In this document: one piece after another, positions 17,225 to 25,908 of the stretch
Layout: every line of letters starts with the position of its first letter
Numbering within the stretch: position 1 is the first letter of the stretch
Source: Alteromonas sp. C1M14
Lineage (GTDB): Bacteria; Pseudomonadota; Gammaproteobacteria; Enterobacterales; Alteromonadaceae
Direction: 5' to 3'
DNA length: 64,000 nucleotides
Assembly (NCBI RefSeq): GCF_018860965.1
Contig: NZ_JAHKQF010000018.1
Span: forward strand, 186,001-250,000
Program-made: the position numbers and the translations under genes
Notes under the pieces: generated by a model
What the model saw: only the letters and a program-made list of their open reading frames with translations
Told to the model about the DNA's origin: nothing
The model's database searches: none

Positions 17225-20200
17225 ATGGCACGTTTTTTTATAGATCGCCCGGTCTTTGCCTGGGTATTGGCACTGATAACGATTATGGCGGGTATTCTGT
17301 CCATTCAGAGTCTTCCCATCGAGCAATATCCCAAAGTGGCGCCCCCTTCCGTTTCCATTAGCGCGTCTTATCCAGGTGCGTCTGCCGAAACCATTGAAAA
17401 CACGGTTACGCAGATTATTGAGCAAAGCTTATCGGGGATCGACAACCTGCGTTATTTCACCGCCAGCAGTGAAAATGCGCGTATGACCATCACCCTGACC
17501 TTTGAACCCGGTACCGATCCAGATACCGCACAGGTACAAACCCAGAATAAAGTGCAAAGCGCGGTGTCGCTATTGCCTTCCCAAGTGCAACAGCAAGGGG
17601 TTACCGTAACGAAATCTAACGATACCTTTGCTGTGGTCGTGGGGTTCTATTCTGACGATGGTAGCCAGACTCAATTTGATTTAAGTGATTTATTGGTGTC
17701 TGAGTTTCAGGATCCAATTTCACGGGTTAATGGTGTAGGTAGTGTACGGGTGTTTGGTGCCCAGCGTTCTATGCGTATTTGGTTAGATCCAGACAAATTG
17801 TTTAGCTATAACCTGACACCGGTAGATGTTAGAAACGCGGTACAAACGCAAAACACCGATATATCTGCCGGACAATTAGGTGGCTTACCTGCCATCGAAG
17901 GACAGCAAATTAATGCCACTATTACCGCGCAGTCTATTTTGCGTACGGTGGATGACTTTGAGAATATTGTTCTGCGGGTAAATACCGACGGGTCACAGGT
18001 GCGGGTTAAAGACGTAGCCCGGGTAGAGTTAGGCTCAGAGAATTACAGTTACATTGCCCGCTATAAACGCCACCCCGCTTCGGGAATGGCAGTTTCACTG
18101 GCCACAGGGGCCAACGCGTTGGACACCATCGAGCGGGTAAAAGCGCGGGTGGATGAGCTGGCAGTGAACTTGCCGGAAGGTGTTACCGTGGTTTATCCGG
18201 TGGACAGCTCTCCTTTCATCAAACTGTCCATTGCATCGGTGGTGCAAACACTCATTGAAGCCATTGTGTTGGTATTCTTTGTTATGTTGCTGTTTTTACA
18301 AAACTGGCGCGCCACGCTGGTGCCGACAATCGCGGTTCCCGTGGTATTGATGGGTACGTTCGCGGTGCTTTATGCCTTTGGTTACAGTATTAACGTGCTA
18401 ACCATGTTTGCCATGGTATTGGCTATCGGGTTACTGGTAGATGATGCCATCGTGGTGGTAGAGAACGTAGAACGTATCATGGAAGAAGAAGGGCTTTCAG
18501 CTAAGGAAGCGACCAAGAAATCCATGAGCCAGATCACCAGTGCACTGGTGGGGATAGCCGTGGTGTTATCGACCGTGTTCATACCCATGGCCTTTTTCAG
18601 TGGTTCGGCGGGGTCTATCTATCGACAGTTCTCTATTACCATTGTGTCTGCGATGACGTTCTCGGTATTAGTGGCCATTATTCTTTCTCCGTCCCTTTGT
18701 GCCACCTTGTTGCGCAAAAAAGATGTGATGAATAAACGGGAAACGGGTTTCTTTGGTTGGTTTAATCGTAATTTCAACAAAGGCCGAGATGGCTACGAGC
18801 GTGTGGCTACCGGCATGGCCAGCAAACTCAAACGCTTCCTTCTGATTTACCTTGTGTTAGTGGGTGGAATGATGCTTATTTTCACCCGTTTGGCAGGCTC
18901 GTTTTTACCCGATGAAGATCAGGGACGGATCATGGTGCTTGTGAATGCACCTCCGGGAGCCACCGCCGGTCGAACCCTTGAATCGATGAAGCAAGTAGAA
19001 GATTACTTTCTTGATGACAATGCTGAATCTGTCAAAGGCATGTTCACCATTGTGGGCTTTAGTTTCGCCGGTGCAGCGCAAAATGCCGGTATGGGCTTTG
19101 TGCACTTGATTGACTGGGAAGAACGGGGTGAATCCCAAAGCGCCTTTGCCATTATTCGTAAGGCCTATGGCGGGTTGTCACAAATTCAAGATGCCATGGC
19201 ATTTCCTATCCTTCCGCCTTCAATTCGTGAATTAGGTAATGCCACCGGATTTGAATTCCAACTTGTCGACCGTGGTGGACAAGGTCATAAAGCCTTGATG
19301 GATGCTCGTAATCAGTTCTTAGGAATGGCGGCACAAGATCCGAAGTTGGTGGGCGTGCGACCCAATGGTTTATCTGACGTTCCGCAGTTTAAAATCAACA
19401 TCGACAGCGAGAAAGCCTCGGCTTTAGGGTTAGCGCTTAGCGATATTAACAACACCTTAAGCATTGCTTGGGGCTCATCCTATGTGAATGATTTTATCGA
19501 TTCGGGGCGTATTAAGCGGGTATACATGCAAGCCGATGCCAGTTATCGCATGTCGCCGGAAGACTTAGATAAATGGTATGTGCGCAATAGCGAAGGCGAT
19601 ATGGTAGCGTTCAGTGCGTTCTCTACCGTGGAATGGACCTATGGTTCACCGAAACTTGAGCGTTTTAATGGTATTTCTGCGCTGAAGATTCAAGGTAGTC
19701 CTGCCGCCGGAGTGTCATCTGGAGAAGCCATGGACGAAGTGCAAAAGCTTGTTGAGCAACTGCCTTCTGGGTTTGCGTTAGAGTGGTCTGGGTTATCCTA
19801 TGAAGAGCAGGCCGCCGGTTCTCAAGCGCCCATGCTTTATGCGTTGTCTATTTTGGTGGTCTTCTTATGTTTGGCCGCTTTATACGAAAGCTGGTCTGTT
19901 CCCTTTGCGGTAATTTTGGTGGTGCCTCTTGGTATTCTCGGCTCTGTGATCGCGGCCTGGATATTTGGCTTACCAAACGATGTCTACTTACAGGTGGCCT
20001 TTTTAACCACAGTAGGTTTGGCTGCGAAGAATGCGATCCTGATTGTGGAGTTTGCCAAAGAGCAATACGATGAAGGAATGGATTTATTAGATGCGGTATC
20101 CGTGGCAGCCAAACAGCGTTTTAGGCCCATATTGATGACTTCCATGGCGTTTATTCTTGGGGTAACACCGTTGGCTATTTCTTCCGGTGCTGGCTCTGAA

Positions 20201-20332
20201 AGCCAAAACGCCATCGGGATTGCGGTGATGGGCGGCATGTTTGCAGCCACCTTCTTGGCTATATTCTTTGTGCCCATGTTCTATGTCATGGTGGTGAAGT
20301 GGTTTGGCGCTAAACGGCAAACCGACGAATAA
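17225..20332 (+). CDS. RND multidrug efflux pump (AcrB/MexB-like, HAE1)
   Basis: The 1035-residue protein has the full RND layout: first segment (FFIDRPVFAWVLALITIMAG), large porter loop, a membrane block with the proton-relay motif GLLVDDAIVVVENVERIM, a second porter loop and a second block ending VPMFYVMVVKWF. Sequence closeness to AcrB/MexB points to export of hydrophobic compounds. It is in one operon with the adaptor, under the divergent TetR repressor, and ends in a strong terminator. In this setting it may protect against toxic catabolic substrates, which is inference. Confidence 0.95.
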   Translation: MARFFIDRPVFAWVLALITIMAGILSIQSLPIEQYPKVAPPSVSISASYPGASAETIENTVTQIIEQSLSGIDNLRYFTASSENARMTITLTFEPGTDPDTAQVQTQNKVQSAVSLLPSQVQQQGVTVTKSNDTFAVVVGFYSDDGSQTQFDLSDLLVSEFQDPISRVNGVGSVRVFGAQRSMRIWLDPDKLFSYNLTPVDVRNAVQTQNTDISAGQLGGLPAIEGQQINATITAQSILRTVDDFENIVLRVNTDGSQVRVKDVARVELGSENYSYIARYKRHPASGMAVSLATGANALDTIERVKARVDELAVNLPEGVTVVYPVDSSPFIKLSIASVVQTLIEAIVLVFFVMLLFLQNWRATLVPTIAVPVVLMGTFAVLYAFGYSINVLTMFAMVLAIGLLVDDAIVVVENVERIMEEEGLSAKEATKKSMSQITSALVGIAVVLSTVFIPMAFFSGSAGSIYRQFSITIVSAMTFSVLVAIILSPSLCATLLRKKDVMNKRETGFFGWFNRNFNKGRDGYERVATGMASKLKRFLLIYLVLVGGMMLIFTRLAGSFLPDEDQGRIMVLVNAPPGATAGRTLESMKQVEDYFLDDNAESVKGMFTIVGFSFAGAAQNAGMGFVHLIDWEERGESQSAFAIIRKAYGGLSQIQDAMAFPILPPSIRELGNATGFEFQLVDRGGQGHKALMDARNQFLGMAAQDPKLVGVRPNGLSDVPQFKINIDSEKASALGLALSDINNTLSIAWGSSYVNDFIDSGRIKRVYMQADASYRMSPEDLDKWYVRNSEGDMVAFSAFSTVEWTYGSPKLERFNGISALKIQGSPAAGVSSGEAMDEVQKLVEQLPSGFALEWSGLSYEEQAAGSQAPMLYALSILVVFLCLAALYESWSVPFAVILVVPLGILGSVIAAWIFGLPNDVYLQVAFLTTVGLAAKNAILIVEFAKEQYDEGMDLLDAVSVAAKQRFRPILMTSMAFILGVTPLAISSGAGSESQNAIGIAVMGGMFAATFLAIFFVPMFYVMVVKWFGAKRQTDE

Positions 20333-20353
20333 TCCCATTTCACTTTAATTGAA

Positions 20354-20384
20354 TAAAAAGCCGCACTTATGTGCGGCTTTTTTT
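20354..20384 (+). terminator. rho-independent terminator of the RND operon
   Basis: AAAAAGCCGCAC, loop TTAT, GTGCGGCTTTTT with a T run lies 22 bp after the pump stop codon; the flanking A and T runs would let it work in both directions. Confidence 0.9.
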
Positions 20385-20725
20385 GTTGTCGCTTCTGTCC
20401 ATTGGGGGGCTATTTATTCTCTTATTGCGCTACTCGTTTTATTGCAATGCCATAAGGCATTGGTGGATAGGACACGCTGGTGTTAATAGAATGTTTCTAT
20501 GTATATTTCGCGTTAAAGTGGTGCACTTGCCCTTAAATGTATCAATGATATGGCATTAAAAATCCCTAAAAAGCGAAGCAATATTATAAGTATATGATAT
20601 TTACGTAATTTATAGTTATTGTTTTTATGGTTTGATCTTTGCTAATCTAAACGTGAGCAAACTTTCTTCATCAGAATGTAAATCTCATAGGTTAAATAAT
20701 TTAACAATTGAGTGAGGTGCAAATT
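20385..20725. other. gene-free AT-rich region before the Crp/Fnr gene
   Basis: I see no convincing gene here. The second half (about 20570-20725) is strongly AT-rich and must hold the promoter of the Crp/Fnr gene. A degenerate FNR-like word TTGAT-N4-GCTAA at 20632 is the only operator-like match and is weak. Confidence 0.5.
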
Positions 20726-21433
20726 ATGTCTACCGTTTTTATGCCAATGCATATGCGTCCAACTGCTGGTCGGATCGCATATAACGATAGCATCCTCTTT
20801 AATGAGATGACGCCCAGTGAACTAGATCGTTTAGATACTTGCGCCATGGAAGTTAAATATGATGCTGGAGAATACCTGTTTAGGCAGAATGCAAAATCAG
20901 ATAACGTGTTTAACGTGATAAGCGGTACCTTAGCGGTGGAAAGGATATCCAGCAATGGTCATAAACAAATCGTCTGTTTTTTGTTTCCCGGCGATTTTTT
21001 TGGGATAACCGACGCAGACCACTATGATGTCGTGGTACGTTGTTTAACAAAAACACAGCTTTATAAGTTTAGCCGTAAACGCTTGTATAGCTTGGCAGAG
21101 GTTACACCTCATCTTAAATCAAATATTCAGCAAATCAGTGCACGCATTTTTTCACGGGTGATGGATCAGCTTTTCATTCTAGGCCAGAAAAAAGCCCATG
21201 AGCGCTTATGTTTTCTGTTTGTGCAACTGTTAGAGCGAATGCCAGGCGCTCGGCCTGATCACATCGAGCTTTATATGTCTCGCCAAGATATCGCCGATTA
21301 TTTAGGGCTGACCATCGAAACGATTAGTCGCTCGTTGGCAAAACTAAAAAAAGAAAACCTGATTGCTTTTCCTACCTTGAACCATTTGCAAATACTCGAT
21401 TTGCAGCGGATCAGTGAAATGGCAGAGACATAA
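20726..21433 (+). CDS. Crp/Fnr-family transcriptional regulator without an N-terminal FeS cysteine set
   Basis: The ATG at 20726 has GAGGTG 6 nt upstream and gives 235 residues; the TTG six codons earlier lacks this. A cyclic-nucleotide-like beta-roll (about 25-125) leads to the dimerisation helix and a Crp-type helix-turn-helix: MSRQDIADYLGLTIETISRS. The E-x-x-S-R of the recognition helix is the FNR type that reads TTGAT. The N-terminus has none of the clustered cysteines of FNR, so oxygen sensing by a [4Fe-4S] cluster is unlikely; Dnr/FixK-like behaviour is more plausible. Matching boxes occur nearby at 21486, 28444 and 46379. Confidence 0.88.
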   Translation: MSTVFMPMHMRPTAGRIAYNDSILFNEMTPSELDRLDTCAMEVKYDAGEYLFRQNAKSDNVFNVISGTLAVERISSNGHKQIVCFLFPGDFFGITDADHYDVVVRCLTKTQLYKFSRKRLYSLAEVTPHLKSNIQQISARIFSRVMDQLFILGQKKAHERLCFLFVQLLERMPGARPDHIELYMSRQDIADYLGLTIETISRSLAKLKKENLIAFPTLNHLQILDLQRISEMAET

Positions 21434-21485
21434 TTCTTATACTGTTGCCTCTACTAATTGTCAGCAATCTGAAGCGTGTTGAATT

Positions 21486-21533
21486 TTGACCAAAATCAAT
21501 GCGCATCCTTGTGCTTACACTAGGATCATTCAT
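21486..21533 (+). promoter_or_regulatory. FNR/Dnr-type promoter before the amine-oxidase remnant and cytochrome c
   Basis: TTGAC-CAAA-ATCAA at 21486-21499 matches the FNR-family box with one change. A TAGGAT -10 element follows at 21521-21526, which puts the predicted start near 21533 and the box centre close to -41, the class II activator position. The regulator gene ends 52 bp upstream. Confidence 0.6.
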
Positions 21534-21562
21534 ACGTATTGCTTTGATTAGCACTCAAAGGA

Positions 21563-21738
21563 ATGCAACAGGTGAGTACACCAAGCCCGTTTACACGACG
21601 CCGCTTTATTCAGTCTAGTATTTGGCGCCCGCGCCCTGCTTGCCGGTGAGCATACCGCTCAATGGTCCTCAGGTATGGCAGAGGCATTAACCTCTGGTGA
21701 ACGAACCGCAAATGAAATTTTAGGTAAGTTGTCGTAGT
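21563..21738 (+). pseudogene. remnant of a Tat-exported flavin amine oxidase, internally deleted
   Basis: The 5' part reads MQQVSTPSPFTRRRFIQSS, a twin-arginine signal, and then runs out of frame. In another frame from about 21624 the DNA reads ARALLAGEHTAQWSSGM and then AEALTSGERTANEIL up to TAG at 21736, which is the conserved FAD-binding end of flavin-containing amine oxidases. Full-length relatives have about 450-550 residues, so the centre, including the N-terminal FAD fold, has been deleted. A cytochrome c gene follows at 17 bp and keeps its own ribosome site, so it may once have been the electron acceptor of this enzyme. Confidence 0.75.
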
Positions 21739-21755
21739 TTCACAGGAGCCTGACT

Positions 21756-22055
21756 ATGTATAAAAAAGTGATTGCTGTTGCTGGTCTTGTACTATTTAGT
21801 ACAACGTCCTCGGCGGCAGGTAGTGTGGAAGCAGGAAAAGCAAAATCTGCGGTGTGTGCCAGTTGTCATGGCGCGCAAGGGATCAGCATTGGTCCATTGT
21901 GGCCAAACTTGGCAGGGCAGAAAAAAGAATACCTCATAAAGCAACTAAATGATTTTAAAACTCAAAAGCGCTCAGACCCCATGATGTCTGCCATGGCGTT
22001 ACCGTTAAGCGAACAAGATATGGCCGATTTAGCTGCCTATTATTCTTCCCTCTAA
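21756..22055 (+). CDS. small exported class I cytochrome c
   Basis: This 99-residue protein has a signal peptide (cleavage around SSAAG), a heme-binding CASCH at residues 34-38 and a distal methionine in the DPMMSAMA stretch, as in c4/c553-like monoheme cytochromes. It should carry electrons in the periplasm. CAGGAG precedes the start. It is the intact survivor of an operon whose first gene, a flavin amine oxidase, is deleted, and it lies behind an FNR-type promoter. Confidence 0.88.
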   Translation: MYKKVIAVAGLVLFSTTSSAAGSVEAGKAKSAVCASCHGAQGISIGPLWPNLAGQKKEYLIKQLNDFKTQKRSDPMMSAMALPLSEQDMADLAAYYSSL

Positions 22056-22157
22056 GGCATTCCAATTTGGTGTAATTTTCCCTTCGGTAATTGCACTCTT
22101 ATTGTTTCTTTTATGGTTAACGCCAGTTTAAACAGTAAGCTAACCATTGAAAGTGTG

Positions 22158-22178
22158 TTGCCCCGTATTGCGGGGCAA
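22158..22178. terminator. hairpin between the convergent cytochrome c and serine hydrolase genes
   Basis: TTGCCCCG, loop TATTG, CGGGGCAA forms a perfect 8-bp stem followed by a short T-rich stretch. It lies between two converging genes and could end both transcripts. Confidence 0.6.
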
Positions 22179-22197
22179 TTTCTAATACTAAGAGTGT

Positions 22198-23418
22198 TTA
22201 AATTTTATCGTCATCTTTTATCCCGCGAATAAGGGTATTGGGAATAAAGGCGTTATCCCATTCTTTGCCCGGTGCCCAACTGAAACCACCGGTGCGCACA
22301 ATAACTAACTGTTTGGAGGGAATAATATAAATAACTTGGTTACCGCTACCGTCGAACATAAATAAGTCGTCGGCTAAATAGGGTTCACTGTGAAGTACAC
22401 CAAAACCCGTTGGTGTGCCTACCTCTGACCAAGAACGTTTGGGCAGATAAGGTTTACCCAGCCAAATATGTAAGCCCATCGCAGGGTTGCTAGGTGAAGG
22501 CGCTAAATAGTCTTGCATCCAGTTATCTGGGAACAGAGCTTCACCGTTAACCTCACCGCTATTCAGTAAAAACAAGCCAATACGTAACCAACTTTCTGCG
22601 GGTAACAACAAACAGCAACCCGAATGGGCAAGGCCATCGGGACGGTTTAGCATGACTTCGCCACCCTGGGCGTGGATGGGTTGAATAAGCGCTTGGGAAA
22701 GGTACTCACCATAAGGTTGGCCGGTGGCTCGCTGGATAATAATGGCCAGCAAATCGGAAACCGCTTGGCTATAATCGTACTTAGTACCTGGCTTATTTAC
22801 CAGTTCATAGCCATTGATAAGAACGTCTTCGGTATATCCTGCGATGTAAGAGCGGGTGAAATTACTAAAGGGGCTCATATCCAAGGTATAGTATTTCTCA
22901 AATCCCGCCGCCATATGCAGCATGTTGCGTAGGGTGATGGTGGCCTTTTCTGTGCCTTGCCACTCAGTGATGTACGTTGCCGCAGGCTCATCTAAGCCGG
23001 CAATATAGCCATCTTTGATGGCGCGAGCAATGACAATGCCCGCCACCATTTTGGCCATACTTTTACCTACGATGAGCGTATCGTCATTGGTATCGCCATA
23101 ATACTGCTTTAGCTGCAACTGCCCGCGATGCCAAACCAGCAAAGAGGTGGTGTTTCGCTGGGCGGCAAAACTTTCTACTTGCTCTAATGCCGTCTGGCTA
23201 ATGGTGCGGGCAGACGACTCGACCACAGGGTAGAAGTGGTGGTGATCGCCCTTAACCTGGAATTCTGACCCTTCCCAGCCTGATTGGGGCAACACCCCCT
23301 TGGACGTGGCAATTAAATAGTAGCGCTTCCAAAAGTAGGTATCCTGAAAATACAGGGTTACGGCAGTAAGCAGTGACAGAATGAGCAGGCTACCAAATAC
23401 TTTAACGAGCATTTTCAT
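22198..23418 (-). CDS. serine hydrolase of the class C beta-lactamase/NylB type (second copy)
   Basis: The 406-residue protein has an N-terminal membrane or signal segment (about 5-25), the nucleophile motif SMAK (S-x-x-K) in VGKSMAKMV and the YSQ tyrosine motif in YDYSQAVSD. A late GSGNQVIYIIPS stretch takes the place of the KTG-like third motif. Such enzymes cleave amides or esters (beta-lactamase, esterase EstB, 6-aminohexanoate-dimer hydrolase). It is the last gene of a minus-strand operon, 5 bp behind a membrane cytochrome c, and is a paralogue of the hydrolase at 24616. Substrate is unknown. Confidence 0.85.
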   Translation of the reverse strand: MKMLVKVFGSLLILSLLTAVTLYFQDTYFWKRYYLIATSKGVLPQSGWEGSEFQVKGDHHHFYPVVESSARTISQTALEQVESFAAQRNTTSLLVWHRGQLQLKQYYGDTNDDTLIVGKSMAKMVAGIVIARAIKDGYIAGLDEPAATYITEWQGTEKATITLRNMLHMAAGFEKYYTLDMSPFSNFTRSYIAGYTEDVLINGYELVNKPGTKYDYSQAVSDLLAIIIQRATGQPYGEYLSQALIQPIHAQGGEVMLNRPDGLAHSGCCLLLPAESWLRIGLFLLNSGEVNGEALFPDNWMQDYLAPSPSNPAMGLHIWLGKPYLPKRSWSEVGTPTGFGVLHSEPYLADDLFMFDGSGNQVIYIIPSKQLVIVRTGGFSWAPGKEWDNAFIPNTLIRGIKDDDKI

Positions 23419-23423
23419 TGTGA

Positions 23424-24599
23424 TTACTCCGCAGATAAATATTCTAGATAATCAATAACCTGGTTACGGGTAGTCGAGTCCGATAAATCAGTTTGTTGAT
23501 TCATTAGGTTGCCCGGTACCAGCTCCTGACCGTGGATAAGGTACTGATTTAGATTATCCCGTGACCAATAAAGACCGGATTGGCCAGCGGCTATCATGGC
23601 GTCCGAATAGCGACCATAGCCTTGTGCCGTGCCTGCTTGACGGTTAAATACACCGGCTAAGTTTGGCCCCAGCAAATGCTCCCCGTCTTTCTCTACGTTA
23701 TGACATTGGGTACACCAATTGGCTTTGTCCTTTGCGGTTTTAAGCGCTTCTGGAGAGGGGAATATGGCGTCTTTGGTTCTTTGTGGGCTTAATGGTGCCG
23801 ATGGCTCAACAATCACCGTTGCTTGGGGGGCACTACTATGCCAAGGGGGCACGACCTTAAAGGCAAAGTAAGGCAAATATAAAAAGAAGGTGATCAACAA
23901 GGTCAGCACCGGCCAGTATACCCATTTACGGGAATAGGCGTACGAGTAGAGTCCTAACGCAATGAAGTAGAATAAGGGGTGTAGTACATAGATGCCAAAG
24001 GCGGCAATAGGGTGCAACGAGGGCGGCTTAGGCAAATTAACCAGTAGATGCACTAAAATTAAAATGGCAACGGCAATGCCGGGTTTTACATACTTAGTGA
24101 GGTGCTTGTACAGGTAGACAAAGATGATACCCAGGAAAAGTCCCGCGGAAATATTCGACAGTGCTGAGTGCATATAGCCGGAGGTACTCCAGGAGACGTC
24201 AGCGAAAGCGGGTAAGTTAAATACGCCAAGAAATTTGGTGGGTTCGTCCTTAGACCAAGCTTGGGCTAGCCCATAAAACATGGTCCCAAATATACAGATA
24301 AAGAACAGGGAAACGCCGGTGGCGGCCACATTAGAAAACGCGCCTTTAAGGCGTTTTAAAAGAGAGCCGCTGCCGGGTTTAGCCAACCATAGAATGAAAA
24401 TAAGCACGAGAAACACAAAAAGGGTGGCCCCTAGGCTTAAATGTTCATGATGAATGGCGTTGCGTTCTGCACTGCCGCGAATTAATCGCGGCGCGACCCC
24501 TGACCACCAAAATTGCCAGGAAAAAAGCACATAAAAAAGAACGGAAAAAAACAACTTTGCCTGTTCGAGAAATCCGTCGTTTTTGTTGTTATCAGTCAT
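23424..24599 (-). CDS. polytopic membrane protein with C-terminal cytochrome c domain
   Basis: The first ~250 of 391 residues form about seven hydrophobic segments. After a proline-rich linker a periplasmic cytochrome c domain begins with heme motif CTQCH at residues 296-300 and the GPNLAGVFNRQAGT pattern of class I cytochromes; methionines in NLMN may supply the sixth ligand. I do not recognise the membrane half as a known family. It could pass electrons between the quinone pool and periplasmic enzymes. It lies between two paralogous serine hydrolase genes with gaps of 5 and 16 bp, so it is cotranscribed with them. Confidence 0.75.
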   Translation of the reverse strand: MTDNNKNDGFLEQAKLFFSVLFYVLFSWQFWWSGVAPRLIRGSAERNAIHHEHLSLGATLFVFLVLIFILWLAKPGSGSLLKRLKGAFSNVAATGVSLFFICIFGTMFYGLAQAWSKDEPTKFLGVFNLPAFADVSWSTSGYMHSALSNISAGLFLGIIFVYLYKHLTKYVKPGIAVAILILVHLLVNLPKPPSLHPIAAFGIYVLHPLFYFIALGLYSYAYSRKWVYWPVLTLLITFFLYLPYFAFKVVPPWHSSAPQATVIVEPSAPLSPQRTKDAIFPSPEALKTAKDKANWCTQCHNVEKDGEHLLGPNLAGVFNRQAGTAQGYGRYSDAMIAAGQSGLYWSRDNLNQYLIHGQELVPGNLMNQQTDLSDSTTRNQVIDYLEYLSAE

Positions 24600-24615
24600 G
24601 GGTAATCCTTAAATA

Positions 24616-25815
24616 TTATTCTTTATGATTCACGGCGCTAATTGTGGTGTTTAGCCGAGTAATAATGTGATTGGGAAGCAAGGCATCATCGAAGTCCATG
24701 GTGGTTTCTCCAACCCGCACGATAACCAGTTCTAATGACGGGATAATATACACACGCTGTCCGCCAAAACCGTCAAAATAAACTATGTCATCCACCACGT
24801 AAGGTGACGAATGGTAGGCGGTAAATGGGTTACTTTGGGAGTAAATTCGCTTGGTTGTAGGGGGGCTACCTAACCAGGTTAAATAGCCATAATTGGGGTT
24901 TAACGCTGAGGGGGTGGTGCTTTTGGCAATCCATTCTGCTGGCACCACTTGCTCGTCGCCAACCTTGCCTTTCTGAAGGATTAAAATACCCAGGCGTAAC
25001 AGATCACGAGGCACTGCCATCATGCAACAATAGCCGTGGGGCACACCGTCTTCATTGTCTAACCATAAATAGCCAGGGGACTGGGCAACCCGAGACCATA
25101 GCTTGTCTTGCATGTATGTTTCGTAGGGTTGACCGGTGGCCGCTTCTAAAACCTCTAACAGTAATTGGGGGTTATTATTCAGGTATTCAAAGGTTTGGCC
25201 TGGGGCTTCTTTTTGCGGCAACGAGTGGGCTACCGATGTAATATCAGGATCATTAAGTAAACGTAAAAAATGTCGCTCTAAAAAGAACTTAGCAGGCTCT
25301 TTACCGAGCCCTGAGGACATTGTGAGTAGGTTTTCGATGGTGATGGTACCGTAGGGTTGATCAATCCATCGTCCGATGTACTTTTCTACCGGATCGTGAA
25401 TGTCACTGATAGCGCCTTCATCTAAGGCGATACCCACTAATAAATTTAACACCGACTTATGTACCGACTGGGTTTGGGTGTAATTCTTAGGCCCATACGG
25501 TTGCCAGTAGTGCTCGCCGATCAATTTGCCTTTTTGCCAGACTAATAATGCACTGGAATGGGTTTTTTCTGCGTAGTTAAAGGCGTCAGGGAAGGTTGTT
25601 GCAATATTATCGTCAATGTCGTTAAGAGGGACAAAGTGAGTGGCAGGAGACATTTCAACTTTGGGTTCGTACCATTCTATGCTGCGAACTTGCTCTGAAG
25701 ATAAACCGGTGAAGGTACGTTTCAGATAGGTAAAGTTAAATGCGACATAGATGCCGATTACCACAATGATAAAGGCCAATGCCAAACCGATAAACTTCAT
25801 TATTTTGGCGAACAT
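24616..25815 (-). CDS. serine hydrolase of the class C beta-lactamase/NylB type (first copy)
   Basis: The 399-residue protein has an N-terminal membrane segment (about 8-28), nucleophile motif SVHK within TQSVHKSVLN, and YLN in FEYLNNNPQ as second motif. It shares with its downstream paralogue a CC pair (GYCCMMAVPRDLLRLG versus GCCLLLPAESWLRIG) and the final GGQRVYIIPSLELVIVR. Both face the periplasm by topology. Its place 93 bp behind a TonB receptor suggests the imported compound or a derivative is its amide or ester substrate; this is inference. Confidence 0.85.
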   Translation of the reverse strand: MFAKIMKFIGLALAFIIVVIGIYVAFNFTYLKRTFTGLSSEQVRSIEWYEPKVEMSPATHFVPLNDIDDNIATTFPDAFNYAEKTHSSALLVWQKGKLIGEHYWQPYGPKNYTQTQSVHKSVLNLLVGIALDEGAISDIHDPVEKYIGRWIDQPYGTITIENLLTMSSGLGKEPAKFFLERHFLRLLNDPDITSVAHSLPQKEAPGQTFEYLNNNPQLLLEVLEAATGQPYETYMQDKLWSRVAQSPGYLWLDNEDGVPHGYCCMMAVPRDLLRLGILILQKGKVGDEQVVPAEWIAKSTTPSALNPNYGYLTWLGSPPTTKRIYSQSNPFTAYHSSPYVVDDIVYFDGFGGQRVYIIPSLELVIVRVGETTMDFDDALLPNHIITRLNTTISAVNHKE

Positions 25816-25854
25816 GATGTGTTCCTCTTATTGTTAGAGTAAAACAACAGCGAA

Positions 25855-25889
25855 CAGCAGACTTAATTGATACAGAATTAAGCCTGCTG
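25855..25889 (-). other. long hairpin between the TonB receptor and hydrolase genes
   Basis: CAGCAGACTTAATT pairs with AATTAAGCCTGCTG across a 7-nt loop, with one mismatch. It is followed on the minus strand by a weak T-rich stretch. It may attenuate or process the transcript between the receptor and the downstream three genes. Confidence 0.45.
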
Positions 25890-25908
25890 CTTAGTCGTGG
25901 AAAGGCTG

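Noticed and set aside
20632..20645. FNR box before the Crp/Fnr gene
   Set aside because: TTGATCTTTGCTAA keeps only one good half-site, too weak to call.
20726..21433. Oxygen-sensing FNR with a [4Fe-4S] cluster
   Set aside because: The N-terminus lacks the clustered cysteines needed for the cluster.
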